A stretch of DNA of 64,000 bases from Streptomyces sp. NBC_01485 (GCF_036227125.1 NZ_CP109435.1:6014001-6078000); one strand, 5' to 3'; shown: positions 7,626-16,590, numbered from the stretch's first letter. The notes: generated by a model not told the origin, from the sequence alone. Numbers and translations: made by a program.

Positions 7626-8873
7626 ATGACGGACAGTAGGCGGCGTCGGGGTCTCATGGCGGCGTCCGCACTGCTCGGCGGTGTTCTGGTGCTCTCTGCG
7701 TGTTCCGGCGGCGACGGCAGCGCCTCCGGCGGCGGAGGCGGCTCCTCGCAGGCGAAGGCCGACGAGGCGGCGGCCAAGAAGTCCTCCGAGGCCCAGATCA
7801 AGATCACGCCGGCGGACGGTTCGGACAACGCCTCCATCAACAACTCGGCGGCCGTCACGGTGAGCAAGGGCACGCTCACCGCCGTGACGATGACCACCTC
7901 CGCGGGGGCGGCGGTCGAGGGCGCGCTCTCCGCCGACAAGACGAGCTGGAAGCCGACCGGCCAGCTGGAGCGCTCCACCACCTACAAGCTGGCGGCGACC
8001 GCGAAGGACTCGGCGGGCCTCGAGGCCCACGAGAACGCCTCCTTCACCACGGTCTCCCCGGACAACAGCTTCATAGGCAACTTCACCCCCGAGGACGGCT
8101 CGACCGTCGGCGTGGGCATGCCGGTGTCGATCAACTTCAACAAGGAGATCACCAACAAGGCGGCCGTCCAGAAGGGCGTCACGGTCACCTCCACCAGTGG
8201 CCAGGAGGTCGTCTGCCACTGGTTCTCCACCCAGCGCATGGACTGCCGGCCCGAGGACTACTGGAAGGAGAACTCCACCGTCACGGTCAAGCTCGCGCTC
8301 GACGGTGTGGAGGGCGCCAGTGGTGTCTTCGGTGTCCAGCAGAAGACGGTCACCTTCAAGATCGGCCGTAACCAGGTGAGTTACGTCGACGCGAAGACCA
8401 AGCAGATGAAGATCACGCACAACGGCGCGGTCATCAAGACCATCCCGATCTCCGCCGGCTCGCCCGAAAACAAGACGTACGAGGGCCAGATGGTCATGTC
8501 GGAGAAGTTCAAGGAGACGCGCATGAACGGCGCGACCGTGGGCTTCACCGACGACGACGGCAAGGGCGAGTACGACATCAAGGACGTGCCGCACGCCATC
8601 CGCCTCACCAACTCCGGCACCTTCGTGCACGGCAACTACTGGGGCGCGAAGTCCGTCTTCGGCTCGGTGAACACCAGCCACGGCTGCGTGGGCCTGTCCG
8701 ACACCAAGGGCGCCAACGACACGGGCACGGCGGGCTACTGGTTCTTCACCAACTCGATCGTCGGTGACGTCGTGGTGGTCCAGAACACCGGCGACAAGAC
8801 CGTGGCCCCGGACAACGGCCTCAACGGCTGGAACATGGACTGGGCGCAGTGGAAGGCGGGTTCGGCCGCCTGA
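7626..8873 (+). CDS. L,D-transpeptidase lipoprotein (Ig-like domains plus YkuD)
   Basis: A 415-residue envelope lipoprotein that should make 3-3 crosslinks in peptidoglycan. The signal peptide ends in lipobox LSAC with Cys26, followed by a Gly/Ser linker. Two bacterial Ig-like domains (about 55-250) precede a YkuD domain (about 255-390). The active site is complete: the conserved HGNYW block near residue 338 and SHGCVGL with His352 and catalytic Cys354. The architecture matches the mycobacterial LdtMt2 class. GGAG at 7613-7616 supports the ATG at 7626; the GTG one codon earlier is also possible. A hairpin terminator follows. Confidence 0.93.
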   Translation: MTDSRRRRGLMAASALLGGVLVLSACSGGDGSASGGGGGSSQAKADEAAAKKSSEAQIKITPADGSDNASINNSAAVTVSKGTLTAVTMTTSAGAAVEGALSADKTSWKPTGQLERSTTYKLAATAKDSAGLEAHENASFTTVSPDNSFIGNFTPEDGSTVGVGMPVSINFNKEITNKAAVQKGVTVTSTSGQEVVCHWFSTQRMDCRPEDYWKENSTVTVKLALDGVEGASGVFGVQQKTVTFKIGRNQVSYVDAKTKQMKITHNGAVIKTIPISAGSPENKTYEGQMVMSEKFKETRMNGATVGFTDDDGKGEYDIKDVPHAIRLTNSGTFVHGNYWGAKSVFGSVNTSHGCVGLSDTKGANDTGTAGYWFFTNSIVGDVVVVQNTGDKTVAPDNGLNGWNMDWAQWKAGSAA

Positions 8874-8908
8874 CCGGCCCGACCGACAGTCCGCTCACAG
8901 CTTTCCGG

Positions 8909-8928
8909 TGCCGCCCTCAGGGGCGGCA
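8909..8928 (+). terminator. Hairpin after the L,D-transpeptidase gene
   Basis: An 8-bp perfect stem (TGCCGCCC with GGGCGGCA) closes a TCAG tetraloop, 35 bases past the stop codon. Confidence 0.6.
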
Positions 8929-9017
8929 TCGGTGTTTCCGGGGCCGATCAAAGCCTTCTCATCCTTCTCTTATGTCGGCCTTATGGCTTCATCACGCGGG
9001 GTACCTACCGTGCGGCC

Positions 9018-10502
9018 ATGTTCTTCACCTACCTGAGGCGCGAACTGCGCCGCCGCAGAAAAGCGGCCCTCGTCGTCGCCTCCGGCCTGGCGCTGGGCAT
9101 CGCGCTGGTCATCGTGGTCAGCTCCGTGTCGTCCGGCATGGGGAAGGCCCAGGACAAGGTCCTGCAGTCCCTGTACGGCCTGGGTACGGACATGACGGTC
9201 ACCAAGGCCGCGAAGCCCACCGCGAACGCCTCGGACCGCCCGCGCTTCCAGTTCGACGCGCAGGACGACGGCTCCGGCGCGCAGCAGAGCACCGACCGCG
9301 TCATGGTGCGGGGCTTCCAGACCCTGTCGACCGCGACCGTCACCAAGGTCGGCCGGCAGAGCGGGGTCGCCGACGCGGCCGGCGGGCTGAGCCTGCAAGT
9401 GCTCAAGGTCGACGGCCAGTTCACCCGCGGCCAGTTCCAGCAGAACGACAGCGGTAGAGGCACCGGTAGCGGTGGCGGCGGTCAGGGCGGCTACGGTGGC
9501 GGCCAGGGGAGCGGTCAGCCGCAGGGTGAAGTGCGGGGCGGCGGCGCCGACTTCGATGTCAACAGCTACTCCGTCTACGGCACCGACGTCACCAAGCCCG
9601 AGCTCGGCCCGCTGACCTCTTCGACGATCACCGGCGGCCGTACCTTCAAGACCTCGGAGACCAGCGGCAAGGTCGCCGTCCTCGACTCGGCGTACGCCAA
9701 GGAGAAGTCGCTCAAGGTCGGTTCCACGCTCACCATCAGCAGCGTCAAGTTCGCGGTGATCGGCATCGCCACGGCCGACAGCGGCGACGCCGCCGCCAAC
9801 GTCTACATCCCGCTGGCCCAGGCCCAGACCCTCAGCGGCTCGAAGGCCAAGGTCACCACGATCTACGTCAAGGCGACCGACTCCCAGAAGATCGACAGCG
9901 TCAAGTCGACCATCCAGAAGAACGTCTCGGGTACGACGGTGACGACCTCCGCCGACCTCGCCGACACCGTCTCCGGCTCCCTCTCCACGGCCTCTTCCCT
10001 CGCCACCAACGTCGGCAAGTGGCTGTCCATCGCGGTCCTGATCGCCGCGTTCCTGGTCGCCGGTCTGCTCACCTCCTCGGCGGTCTCCCGGCGTGTGCGG
10101 GAGTTCGGCACGCTGAAGGCGCTGGGCTGGAAGTCCGGCCGCGTCACCCGGCAGGTCGTCGGCGAGGCCATGGTCAACGGCCTGCTGGGCGGCGCCCTGG
10201 GCATCGCGCTGGGCCTGGCGGGCGCGTACGCCGTGACCGCGATCAGCCCCACGTTGCAGGCCCAGTTGGGCGGCGGGGGCGGCGGCAACGGCTTCGGTGG
10301 CGGTGGTGGCGGCGGCTTCGGCGGTGGCGGTCGCCGGGCGGCGGCCAAGACCCTCGACGTCGCGCTGACGGCGCCGGTGAGCGTCACGACGGTGGCCGTC
10401 GCGGTGGGCCTCGCCGTGGCCGGCGGTCTGATCGCGGGGGCGTTCGGCGGCTGGCGGGCGTCGCGACTGCGCCCGGCGGACGCGCTGCGCCGCGTCGAGT
10501 AG
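9018..10502 (+). CDS. MacB/FtsX-type ABC transporter permease with glycine-rich loops
   Basis: A 494-residue membrane protein. One N-terminal membrane segment (about 15-38), a large extracellular MacB-like core domain (about 40-330) and three C-terminal segments with the FtsX fold (about 338-490) give the standard four-span topology. It includes the conserved RVREFGTLKALGWK cytoplasmic loop. Such proteins do not form a channel; they transmit ATPase motion to extracytoplasmic peptides, lipoproteins or antibiotics. Two glycine-rich insertions are odd: one in the extracellular domain (near 152-175) and a longer run between spans 3 and 4 (about 415-440). The ATPase partner follows 45 bases downstream. 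Confidence 0.88.
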   Translation: MFFTYLRRELRRRRKAALVVASGLALGIALVIVVSSVSSGMGKAQDKVLQSLYGLGTDMTVTKAAKPTANASDRPRFQFDAQDDGSGAQQSTDRVMVRGFQTLSTATVTKVGRQSGVADAAGGLSLQVLKVDGQFTRGQFQQNDSGRGTGSGGGGQGGYGGGQGSGQPQGEVRGGGADFDVNSYSVYGTDVTKPELGPLTSSTITGGRTFKTSETSGKVAVLDSAYAKEKSLKVGSTLTISSVKFAVIGIATADSGDAAANVYIPLAQAQTLSGSKAKVTTIYVKATDSQKIDSVKSTIQKNVSGTTVTTSADLADTVSGSLSTASSLATNVGKWLSIAVLIAAFLVAGLLTSSAVSRRVREFGTLKALGWKSGRVTRQVVGEAMVNGLLGGALGIALGLAGAYAVTAISPTLQAQLGGGGGGNGFGGGGGGGFGGGGRRAAAKTLDVALTAPVSVTTVAVAVGLAVAGGLIAGAFGGWRASRLRPADALRRVE

Positions 10503-10547
10503 CCGACGCCGCCAACCCACCTACGAACTCCAGGAGTTGTGGTCTCC

Positions 10548-11234
10548 ATGTACGAACTCAGAGGCGTCACCAAGCGCTACACCCGGGGCAAGGAGACGGT
10601 CCACGCCCTGGCCGGCGTCGACCTGACCATCCCGGACGGCGACCGGCTCGTCATCCAGGGCCCCACCGGCGGCGGCAAGTCCACGCTGCTGCAGATGATC
10701 GGCGCGCTCGACCGGCCGTCCGAGGGCGAGATCGTCCTCGACGGCGTCGACCTGGCCAAGCTCTCCGAGGCCAGGCTGACGAAGGTGCGCAGCGAGAACA
10801 TCGGCTTCGTCTTCCAGTCCTTCAACCTCATCCCGACGCTCAACGCGCAGGAGAACGTCGAGACCGCCCTCGTCCCGCTCGGCGTGAAGGCCAAGGAGCG
10901 CCGCGAACGGGCCGCCGAGGCACTGCAGTCGGTGGGGCTCGGCGAGCGGCTCCGGCATCTGCCGTCCGAGATGTCCGGCGGTCAGCAGCAGCGCGTCGCG
11001 ATCGCCCGCGCGCTGGTGAAGCAGCCGAAGGTACTCCTCGCCGACGAGCCCACCGGCAACCTCGACGAGAGCATGCGCGACGAGATCATGGACGTGCTGC
11101 ACACCATGTGGAAGGAGCACGGGCTGACCTTCATCATGGTCACCCACGACTCGTCGATCGCGAAGAAGGCTCCGCGGGTGGCGACGATCCGCAAGGGGAA
11201 GATCACGGTGAAGGAGAACGCGACGTCGTCCTGA
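10548..11234 (+). CDS. MacB/LolD-type ABC transporter ATPase
   Basis: A 228-residue nucleotide-binding subunit paired with the preceding FtsX-type permease. Walker A is GPTGGGKST near residue 40, the signature is MSGGQQQR near 145, Walker B is VLLADEPT near 165 and the switch histidine is in VTHDSS. The size and sequence are typical of LolD/MacB ATPases. I chose the ATG at 10548 because AGGAG lies 11 bases upstream, whereas the GTG at 10539 leaves only two bases. A long hairpin terminator ends the two-gene operon. Confidence 0.9.
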   Translation: MYELRGVTKRYTRGKETVHALAGVDLTIPDGDRLVIQGPTGGGKSTLLQMIGALDRPSEGEIVLDGVDLAKLSEARLTKVRSENIGFVFQSFNLIPTLNAQENVETALVPLGVKAKERRERAAEALQSVGLGERLRHLPSEMSGGQQQRVAIARALVKQPKVLLADEPTGNLDESMRDEIMDVLHTMWKEHGLTFIMVTHDSSIAKKAPRVATIRKGKITVKENATSS

Positions 11235-11277
11235 CGCGTTCATCGCCGTCCGGGCGTGGTCATCCGGACGTTGATCA

Positions 11278-11309
11278 CCCCCCGGCGCACTTCAACGTGT
11301 TCCGGGGGG
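11278..11309. terminator. Strong bidirectional hairpin terminator
   Basis: CCCCCCGG pairs with CCGGGGGG and, after one mismatch, GCAC pairs with GTGT, leaving a six-base loop. It lies between the convergent ABC ATPase and XRE regulator genes, so it can serve both. Confidence 0.75.
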
Positions 11310-11383
11310 TTTGCGCATGAAGAGGGACCGGGCGGGCCCCGGAACAGCAGCCCTCGGCGAGGCCGCACCAGCCAACGGTGCTG

Positions 11384-12289
11384 TCAGGCGGACGGTGTCT
11401 GGGACTCTGTTCCCGCTCGGGTTGCGTCCGCGCCCCAGCTTGCGAGGAGGCGTAGGGCCTCTGCCGAGGGGGAGGCCGGTTCCGCGTGGTAGGTGACCAT
11501 TGTCTGTTCGGCGTCGCCCGTGAGTCTGAAGCCCTCGAAGTTCAGGGAGAGTTCGCCGACCAGGGGATGCCGTAGGAGCTTCAGGCCGTGGCTCTTCTCC
11601 TTGACGTCGTGGGTGGCCCACAGGCGTCGGAAGTCCTCGCTCTTCACCGACAGTTCGCCCACCAGCGCCGAGAGCCGGGGGTCGTCCGGGTAGCAGCCCG
11701 CGTCCATCCGCAGGACGCAGACGATGTCGATCGCCTTCTGCTCCCAGTCCACGAACAGGTCGTGGTAGTCGGGGCGCAGGAAGACCAGCCGGGCCCAGTT
11801 GCGCTCCGCCACCGGCAGTTCCGCCCAGTCCCCGAAGACGGCCGCCGCCATCCGGTTCCACGCCAGGATCTCCGTGCGCCGCCCCACGATGTACGCGGGC
11901 ACCGAGTCCATCGAGGTCAGGAGCTGCTGCAGCGAGGCCCGCGCCTGCTGGGGCCGTGCCGTCTGCTTCTTCTTGTGCTTCGGTTTCGCCAGATGGGTGA
12001 GGTGCGCGTGCTCCGCGTCCGTCAGCCGCAGCGCCCGCGCGATCGAGTCCAGCACCTCCGCCGACACGTTCCGCCCGTTGCCCTGCTCCAGGCGCGTGTA
12101 GTACGCCACCGACACCCCGGCCAACTGCGCCAGTTCCTCGCGCCGCAGCCCCGGCACCCTGCGGTGCCGCCCGAAGTCCGGCAGCCCCACGTCCTCCGGC
12201 TTCAGCCGGGCCCGCCGGGTGCGCAGGAACTCGCTGAGTTCGGCGCGCCGGTCCAGGGAGGCGCCGGCGGGTTCGGGGTGTACGTCCAT
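11384..12289 (-). CDS. XRE-family regulator with MmyB-like ligand domain
   Basis: A 301-residue regulator. Residues about 12-80 hold an N-terminal helix-turn-helix of the XRE type (LRREELAQLAGVSVAYYTRLEQG is the recognition block). The remaining 200 residues match the MmyB-like ligand-binding domain (for example WNRMAAAVFGDW and RDP-type blocks near the middle), which is PAS-like and thought to bind fatty-acid-like ligands. It is divergent to an alcohol dehydrogenase gene with a 176-base gap, an arrangement often seen where the regulator controls the dehydrogenase. The start is the ATG at 12289 (MDVHPEP); the longer open frame upstream runs into the promoter region. Confidence 0.87.
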   Translation of the reverse strand: MDVHPEPAGASLDRRAELSEFLRTRRARLKPEDVGLPDFGRHRRVPGLRREELAQLAGVSVAYYTRLEQGNGRNVSAEVLDSIARALRLTDAEHAHLTHLAKPKHKKKQTARPQQARASLQQLLTSMDSVPAYIVGRRTEILAWNRMAAAVFGDWAELPVAERNWARLVFLRPDYHDLFVDWEQKAIDIVCVLRMDAGCYPDDPRLSALVGELSVKSEDFRRLWATHDVKEKSHGLKLLRHPLVGELSLNFEGFRLTGDAEQTMVTYHAEPASPSAEALRLLASWGADATRAGTESQTPSA

Positions 12290-12379
12290 GCCGTCCAGTA
12301 TTCCCGGTCGTACGCCCAGCAGCCTGACCCCGCCAGTGGTAGGCACAGCGGACGTACGCAGGGGCGTGACCTGGGTGAT

Positions 12380-12389
12380 TCCCGCGGGA
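12380..12389. promoter_or_regulatory. TCCCGCGGGA palindrome between XRE regulator and dehydrogenase
   Basis: A perfect 10-base palindrome in the divergent intergenic gap, 77 bases before the dehydrogenase ATG. It is a candidate operator for the XRE regulator, but short GC palindromes are common by chance. Confidence 0.25.
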
Positions 12390-12465
12390 TGAGGCAGGCT
12401 GGACCTCAGCACCCGGCCCGAAGGCAGGCCGGGACTACCGAACCCCCCGCTAGGAGACCCCCGGC

Positions 12466-13506
12466 ATGACCACCGTTGCCGCGTACGCCGCACCCGCCGC
12501 CAAGGCCCCGCTGGAGCGCACGACGATCGAGCGCCGACCGGTCCGTGAGTTCGACGTCCTGATCGACATCGAGTTCGCCGGCATCTGCCACTCCGACATC
12601 CACCAGGCCCGTGAGGGCTGGGGCGAGGCGATCTTCCCGATGGTCCCGGGCCACGAGATCGCGGGCGTCGTCTCCGAGGTCGGCCCCGGCGTCACCAAGT
12701 ACGCCGTCGGCGACCGCGTCGGCGTCGGCTGCCTCGTCGACTCCTGCCGTGAGTGCGACAACTGCGAGGCCGGTCTGGAGCAGTACTGCACCGGCGGCAG
12801 CGTCGGCACGTACAACGCCGTCGGCAAGGACGGCGAGCCCACCTACGGCGGCTACGCGCAGAAGATCGTCGTGGACGAGAACTACGTCGTCCGCATCCCC
12901 GACGGCCTCTCGCTCGACGTCGCCGCGCCGCTGCTCTGCGCCGGCATCACCACGTACTCCCCGCTGAAGCACTGGAACGCCGGCCCCGGCAAGAAGGTCG
13001 CCGTCCTCGGCATGGGCGGCCTCGGCCACATGGGCGTCAAGATCGCGCACGCGCTCGGCGCCGAGGTGACCGTCCTGTCCCAGTCGCTGCGCAAGAAGGA
13101 CGACGGCCTGAAGCTGGGCGCCGCCCACTACTACGCCACCAGCGACGAGAACACGTTCACGGAGCTGAAGGGCACCTTCGACCTCATCCTCTCCACGGTC
13201 TCGGCCCCGCTGAACCTGGACGCCTACCTGTCCCTGCTGAAGACGGACGGCGCGTTCGTGAACGTCGGCGCGCCCGAGGAGCCCGTCAGCCTCAACCTGT
13301 TCTCGGTGATCGGCGGCCGCAAGACCCTCGCCGGCTCCGGCATCGGCGGCATCCAGGAGACCCAGGAGATGCTGGACTTCTGCGCGGAGCACGGCCTCGG
13401 CGCCGAGATCGAGCTGATCAGCGCCACCGAGATCAACGACGCGTACGAGCGGGTCCTCGCCAGCGACGTCCGCTACCGCTTCGTCATCGACACGTCGACG
13501 ATCTGA
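12466..13506 (+). CDS. Zinc-dependent NAD(P)-dependent alcohol/aldehyde reductase (CAD/YahK type)
   Basis: A 346-residue medium-chain dehydrogenase. Catalytic zinc ligands are Cys41 in GICHSD, His63 and Glu64 in GHEIAG, and a later Cys near residue 157 in LLCAG. The structural zinc lobe is complete, with four cysteines in DSCRECDNCEAGLEQYC. The Rossmann glycine block is GMGGLGHMGVK near residue 182. Family members reduce aldehydes to alcohols with NADPH. The likely regulator is the divergent XRE protein. AGGAG lies upstream of the ATG (TAGGAGACCCCCGGC spacing), and a large palindrome follows the stop codon. Confidence 0.92.
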   Translation: MTTVAAYAAPAAKAPLERTTIERRPVREFDVLIDIEFAGICHSDIHQAREGWGEAIFPMVPGHEIAGVVSEVGPGVTKYAVGDRVGVGCLVDSCRECDNCEAGLEQYCTGGSVGTYNAVGKDGEPTYGGYAQKIVVDENYVVRIPDGLSLDVAAPLLCAGITTYSPLKHWNAGPGKKVAVLGMGGLGHMGVKIAHALGAEVTVLSQSLRKKDDGLKLGAAHYYATSDENTFTELKGTFDLILSTVSAPLNLDAYLSLLKTDGAFVNVGAPEEPVSLNLFSVIGGRKTLAGSGIGGIQETQEMLDFCAEHGLGAEIELISATEINDAYERVLASDVRYRFVIDTSTI

Positions 13507-13538
13507 CCGTCGTCGCTCCGTCAGGGCAGGGCCCCGGG

Positions 13539-13602
13539 GGGTACCAGTTCCACGAATGTGACACTTCCTACCGGGAGTGTCACATTCGTGGAACTGGTAC
13601 CC
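13539..13602. repeat. Perfect palindrome with 27-bp arms (dispersed family, copy A)
   Basis: The arms 13539-13565 and 13576-13602 are exact reverse complements around a 10-base loop. It lies between the convergent dehydrogenase and a small membrane-protein gene, so it can act as a bidirectional terminator. The core TGTGACACT / AGTGTCACA recurs at 33967-33998, and almost the whole left arm recurs at 48998-49024, so this is a repeated element rather than a one-off hairpin. Confidence 0.9.
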
Positions 13603-13651
13603 GGCCGCCCGGGGGTTCGGCAAGAAGCGTCACTGCTGCCGACCCCCTGCC

Positions 13652-13996
13652 TCATCCCGCGCAGGTGACCGGGCCGCCCGGCGACGGCTGGTACAGCGTC
13701 CACACGATCAGGGCCTGGAGGCCGAGCAGCAGCAGCCCGGCCGGCAGCACGAGGCCGGCCATCTGCACCGGCCCGCGCGGGCGCAACGGCTGTAGCAGGC
13801 GTCGTCCGGAGAGTGCGACGGCGGCGAGGGTGGCGAGGGGCCCGGCGTAGGCCGTCGCGTACATCGGCCAGGTGCTCGCCAGGTCGTGGCACGCGGCCAG
13901 TTCCGCGTCCGCGCGCCGGTTCTCGAACACGTTGAACCCGTACGCCGTCAGCACCCCGAGCGCGAGCAGGACGACGGACGCGGGGCGATGCCCCAC
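13652..13996 (-). CDS. Small membrane protein, unknown function
   Basis: A 114-residue protein with about three hydrophobic segments (near 7-22, 46-64 and 78-98). The first precedes a short charged loop with two cysteines (ACHD and the final VTCAG). The GTG start at 13996 follows an AG-rich stretch with poor spacing, and a GTG 13 codons in is an alternative. It faces the dehydrogenase gene across the large palindrome. It is not recognisably related to the decayed iron-transport locus upstream. Confidence 0.55.
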   Translation of the reverse strand: MGHRPASVVLLALGVLTAYGFNVFENRRADAELAACHDLASTWPMYATAYAGPLATLAAVALSGRRLLQPLRPRGPVQMAGLVLPAGLLLLGLQALIVWTLYQPSPGGPVTCAG

Positions 13997-14078
13997 CCCT
14001 CGCCCCGCCCTTCCCTCTCGGCGGCCGCGGTGGTCGGGCCGGTGTTCAGGTCCGTGAGCGTGTCGGTACTCATGCCCA

Positions 14079-14813
14079 TCAGGAGGGGCGCCGGGTGCCT
14101 CCGGGTTCCCTTGCGTCCCGTCCCAGCAGCCACAGCAGATACGGCCCGCCGACCAGCGCGGTCAGCGCGCCGACCGGTATCTCCAGCGGCGGCAGCAGCG
14201 TACGGGCCACCAGATCGGCCGTGACCAGGACGAACGCTCCCGCCAACGCGCTGTTCAGCAGCGGCAGTTGGGGCGTACGGGTGAGCCGGCGGGCCAGTTG
14301 CGGCGCGGTGAGGGCGACGAAGCCGATCGGGCCCGCCGCGCCCGTGGCGGTGGCCGCGAGCACGACCCCGAGGACCGTCAGAGCGAGCCGCACCCGGTCC
14401 ACCCGTACGCCGCGCGCGGCGATCGCGTACACCAGGCACGCGGCGACGACGGCGCCGGCGAAGGCGTACCAGACGTAGCCGGAGAAGCCGTTCGCGAGGC
14501 CGAGGGCGATGGCCAGTACGACGCCTGCCGCCGCGCCCTGGCTGAGGCCGAGGATGCCGGGGTCGGCGAGCGGGTTGCGGGTGACCGCCTGGAGGGCGGC
14601 CCCGGCGAGACCGAGCGCCGCCCCCGCCGTCAGCCCGACCTCCGTGCGCGGCAGCCGCAGCGACCGTACGACGAGCGCGCCCGGTGAACTCCCGCCGTGC
14701 AGCAGGGCGTCGAGGACGGCGGACGGCGGCACGGCACGGGTGCCGACGGCGAGGCTGAGCAGGGCCGCGGCGGTCACCAGAAGGGCGGCCGCCGGCCAGG
14801 CGAGGAGTTTCAC
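14079..14813 (-). pseudogene. FecCD-type iron-siderophore permease with a large internal deletion
   Basis: The 244-residue open frame begins and ends like a FecCD permease. The N-terminal half has LPRTEVGLTAGAALGLAGA and GILGLSQGAAAGV, and the C-terminal part has GPIGFVALTAPQLARRL and PLEIPVGALTALVGGPYLLWLL. Family members are about 330-350 residues. The part between the RLALT block (about residue 140) and the GPIGFV block is reduced to about 18 residues, so roughly 100 residues covering several membrane spans are missing in frame. A working translocation pathway is unlikely. It starts 7 bases after the end of a truncated binding-protein remnant, and no ATPase gene follows. Confidence 0.75.
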
Positions 14814-14820
14814 GGGACGG

Positions 14821-15287
14821 CTACTTGCCGAGGCGGCCGGCGAGTTCCGTCACGACCAGACGTGCCGCGGTGGGGCCCGCGTTGAGGTACCAGGGGTCGT
14901 CGTCGACCTTGACGGCGTGACCGGCCCGCACCGCGCCCATCCCCTTCCACAGCGGCCCGGCGACGATGCTCGCCGCGTCCGTCTTGGCCGCGTCGGCCTG
15001 CACCGAGTAGAAGATCCAGTCGCCGTCCGCGGTGTCGATCCGCTCGGCGCCGATGTCCTCCGAAATGTCCCTGAACTGCTGCGACTTGGGGCGGGCGAGC
15101 CCCATGTCGACGGCGATCGACCCGGTGAACGAGGACACGCCGAACATCCGGGTGCGGTCGGGCGTGAAGCGCACCATGGAGACGGTCGGGGCGCCCGCGA
15201 CCGCGTCCCCCTTCGTCCGGGCGTCGCCGACGATCCCGTCGAGCAGCTTCCGTGCGGCCTGCCCCCACCTGCTCCGACCGCATTCAC
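14821..15287 (-). pseudogene. Remnant of a siderophore-binding lipoprotein (C-terminal half only)
   Basis: The frame ending at 14821 encodes the C-terminal lobe of a FepB/FecB-type periplasmic-binding protein. The segments RMFGVSSFTGSIAVDMG, DWIFYSVQADAA and AVDDDPWYLNAGP-like tail are typical. The first half of the protein, including signal peptide and lipobox, is missing. Right next to the iron box the frame begins with an ATG at 15283 in a different register from the binding-protein frame, consistent with a deletion that fused the start region to the middle of the gene out of frame. It heads the decayed permease gene. Confidence 0.72.
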
Positions 15288-15306
15288 TAAGGCGAGCCTT
15301 ACCTTG
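15288..15306 (-). promoter_or_regulatory. Iron box (DmdR/IdeR-type operator)
   Basis: On the minus strand this 19-mer reads CAAGGTAAGGCTCGCCTTA. It matches the actinobacterial iron-box consensus TTAGGTTAGGCTAACCTAA at 13 of 19 positions by my alignment and sits immediately upstream of the siderophore-binding remnant. It marks the locus as formerly iron-repressed. Confidence 0.7.
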
Positions 15307-15345
15307 GATGGTGTCGGCGTAGGGTGGTGACGGGAGGCCTCCACG

Positions 15346-15726
15346 ATGACCGTTCAGCTGAACCACACCATCGTCACCGCACACGACAAACGAGCCTCGG
15401 CCCGGTTCCTCGCCGACCTGCTCGGCCTGGAGGTGAGCGAGCCCTACGGCCCCTTCCTCCCCGTCGAGATCCCGAACGGCGTGACCCTCGACTACCTAGA
15501 CGCGCAAGGGGAGATCACCCCGCAGCACTACGCGTTCCTGGTCTCCGAGGACGACTTCGACACGATCTTCGCGCGCGTCCGCGAGGCCGGCCTGACCTAC
15601 TGGGCCGACCCGTTCCACCACCGCCCCGGTGAGATCAACCACAACGACGGTGGCCGGGGCACGTACTTCGACGACCCGAACGGCCACCGCCTGGAGATCC
15701 TGACCCGCCCGTACGGGAGCGGATGA
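15346..15726 (+). CDS. VOC-family (glyoxalase/bleomycin-resistance fold) protein
   Basis: A 126-residue single VOC module. Metal-ligand positions are plausible: the N-terminal LNHTIVTAHD block with His, the central HYAFLVS block and the C-terminal YFDDPNGHRLEILTRPY block with the final Glu. Members include glyoxalases, dioxygenases and antibiotic-binding proteins, so the substrate is unknown. It is divergent to the decayed iron-transport locus, 40 bases from the iron box, so iron control of this gene is possible. Confidence 0.88.
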   Translation: MTVQLNHTIVTAHDKRASARFLADLLGLEVSEPYGPFLPVEIPNGVTLDYLDAQGEITPQHYAFLVSEDDFDTIFARVREAGLTYWADPFHHRPGEINHNDGGRGTYFDDPNGHRLEILTRPYGSG

Positions 15727-15777
15727 GGGGTCGCCGGCCCAGTCCGCAGGCAGTGGCTGACGGCTGACGTCGCCGGC

Positions 15778-16590
15778 TCAGGCCACGGGGAACGACTCGC
15801 CGTCGCCGTAGGACCGTACGACGACCCCGCCGCCCGGAGCGGGACGCACGCAGTGGGCCCGCCCGAGCCCGCCCACCCGCGCCAGTGGCCCGCTCCCGAC
15901 CTCCACCACGGTGTTCTCGTCGATGGCCACCCCGTGCGCGAGCCGCCCGCCCGCCACGACGGCGACCAGCCGCCCCAACGTCCCCCACTGCGCGGCATGC
16001 ACGTCCACCCCGAACGGCACGAGCCCCAGCCCCGGCCGCACCTCGACCTCCTCGAGGTCCTCGGCGGCGTCCCCCGGACACACGGCGACCCCGTCGACCA
16101 GCCACCCCCCGACCACCGCGTCCCGCGCGGCGACCGCGGCCCCCGCGGAGAACCCGGCGTAGGGAACACCCCGCTCGGCGAGCAGCGAGGCCAACAGCCC
16201 AACCCCGGACCCGGCCCCAGACCCGGACCCAGAGGCTCCGGTTCCGGCGAACGCCTCCTGATAAGCGGGCGTCAGCCCACCACAGACGATCACCCCGTCC
16301 ACGTCCTCGGAGAGCGCCGCGACGACATCGACCCGCTCCCCGACCGGCACCAGCAACGGCACGGGCACACACGCCCCGACCTTCCGCAACGCCACGTCGT
16401 ACCGCGCGAACTGCTCGCCCCCGTCCCCCTCGTCGACGACCACGCAGAGAACCCGGGGAGCCGAGCCGGCCCCTGACCGCACCGCCGCGGCCCGCAGGAA
16501 CGCCCCGTACACGACGTCGGCGACCGCCCCGTCCCACCCGCCACCGACGAGGAACACCCGACCGCCACCGCTCTTCGTCCCGCTGCTCAC
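15778..16590 (-). CDS. S51 peptidase / cyanophycinase-like hydrolase
   Basis: A 270-residue protein with the class I glutamine-amidotransferase-like fold of peptidase E and cyanophycinase. The nucleophile elbow is GFSAGA with Ser148. The histidine region VDVHAAQWGTLGRL and the downstream IDENTVVEVG block resemble cyanophycinase. Family enzymes cut beta-aspartyl or Asp-X peptide bonds. The GTG start at 16590 overlaps the upstream stop codon (GTGA), so translation is coupled to the preceding gene. It is the last gene of the four-gene CHAT operon and could process or clear peptides released by the upstream protease. A Gly/Ser repeat near residues 117-130 is unusual. Confidence 0.8.
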   Translation of the reverse strand: MSSGTKSGGGRVFLVGGGWDGAVADVVYGAFLRAAAVRSGAGSAPRVLCVVVDEGDGGEQFARYDVALRKVGACVPVPLLVPVGERVDVVAALSEDVDGVIVCGGLTPAYQEAFAGTGASGSGSGAGSGVGLLASLLAERGVPYAGFSAGAAVAARDAVVGGWLVDGVAVCPGDAAEDLEEVEVRPGLGLVPFGVDVHAAQWGTLGRLVAVVAGGRLAHGVAIDENTVVEVGSGPLARVGGLGRAHCVRPAPGGGVVVRSYGDGESFPVA

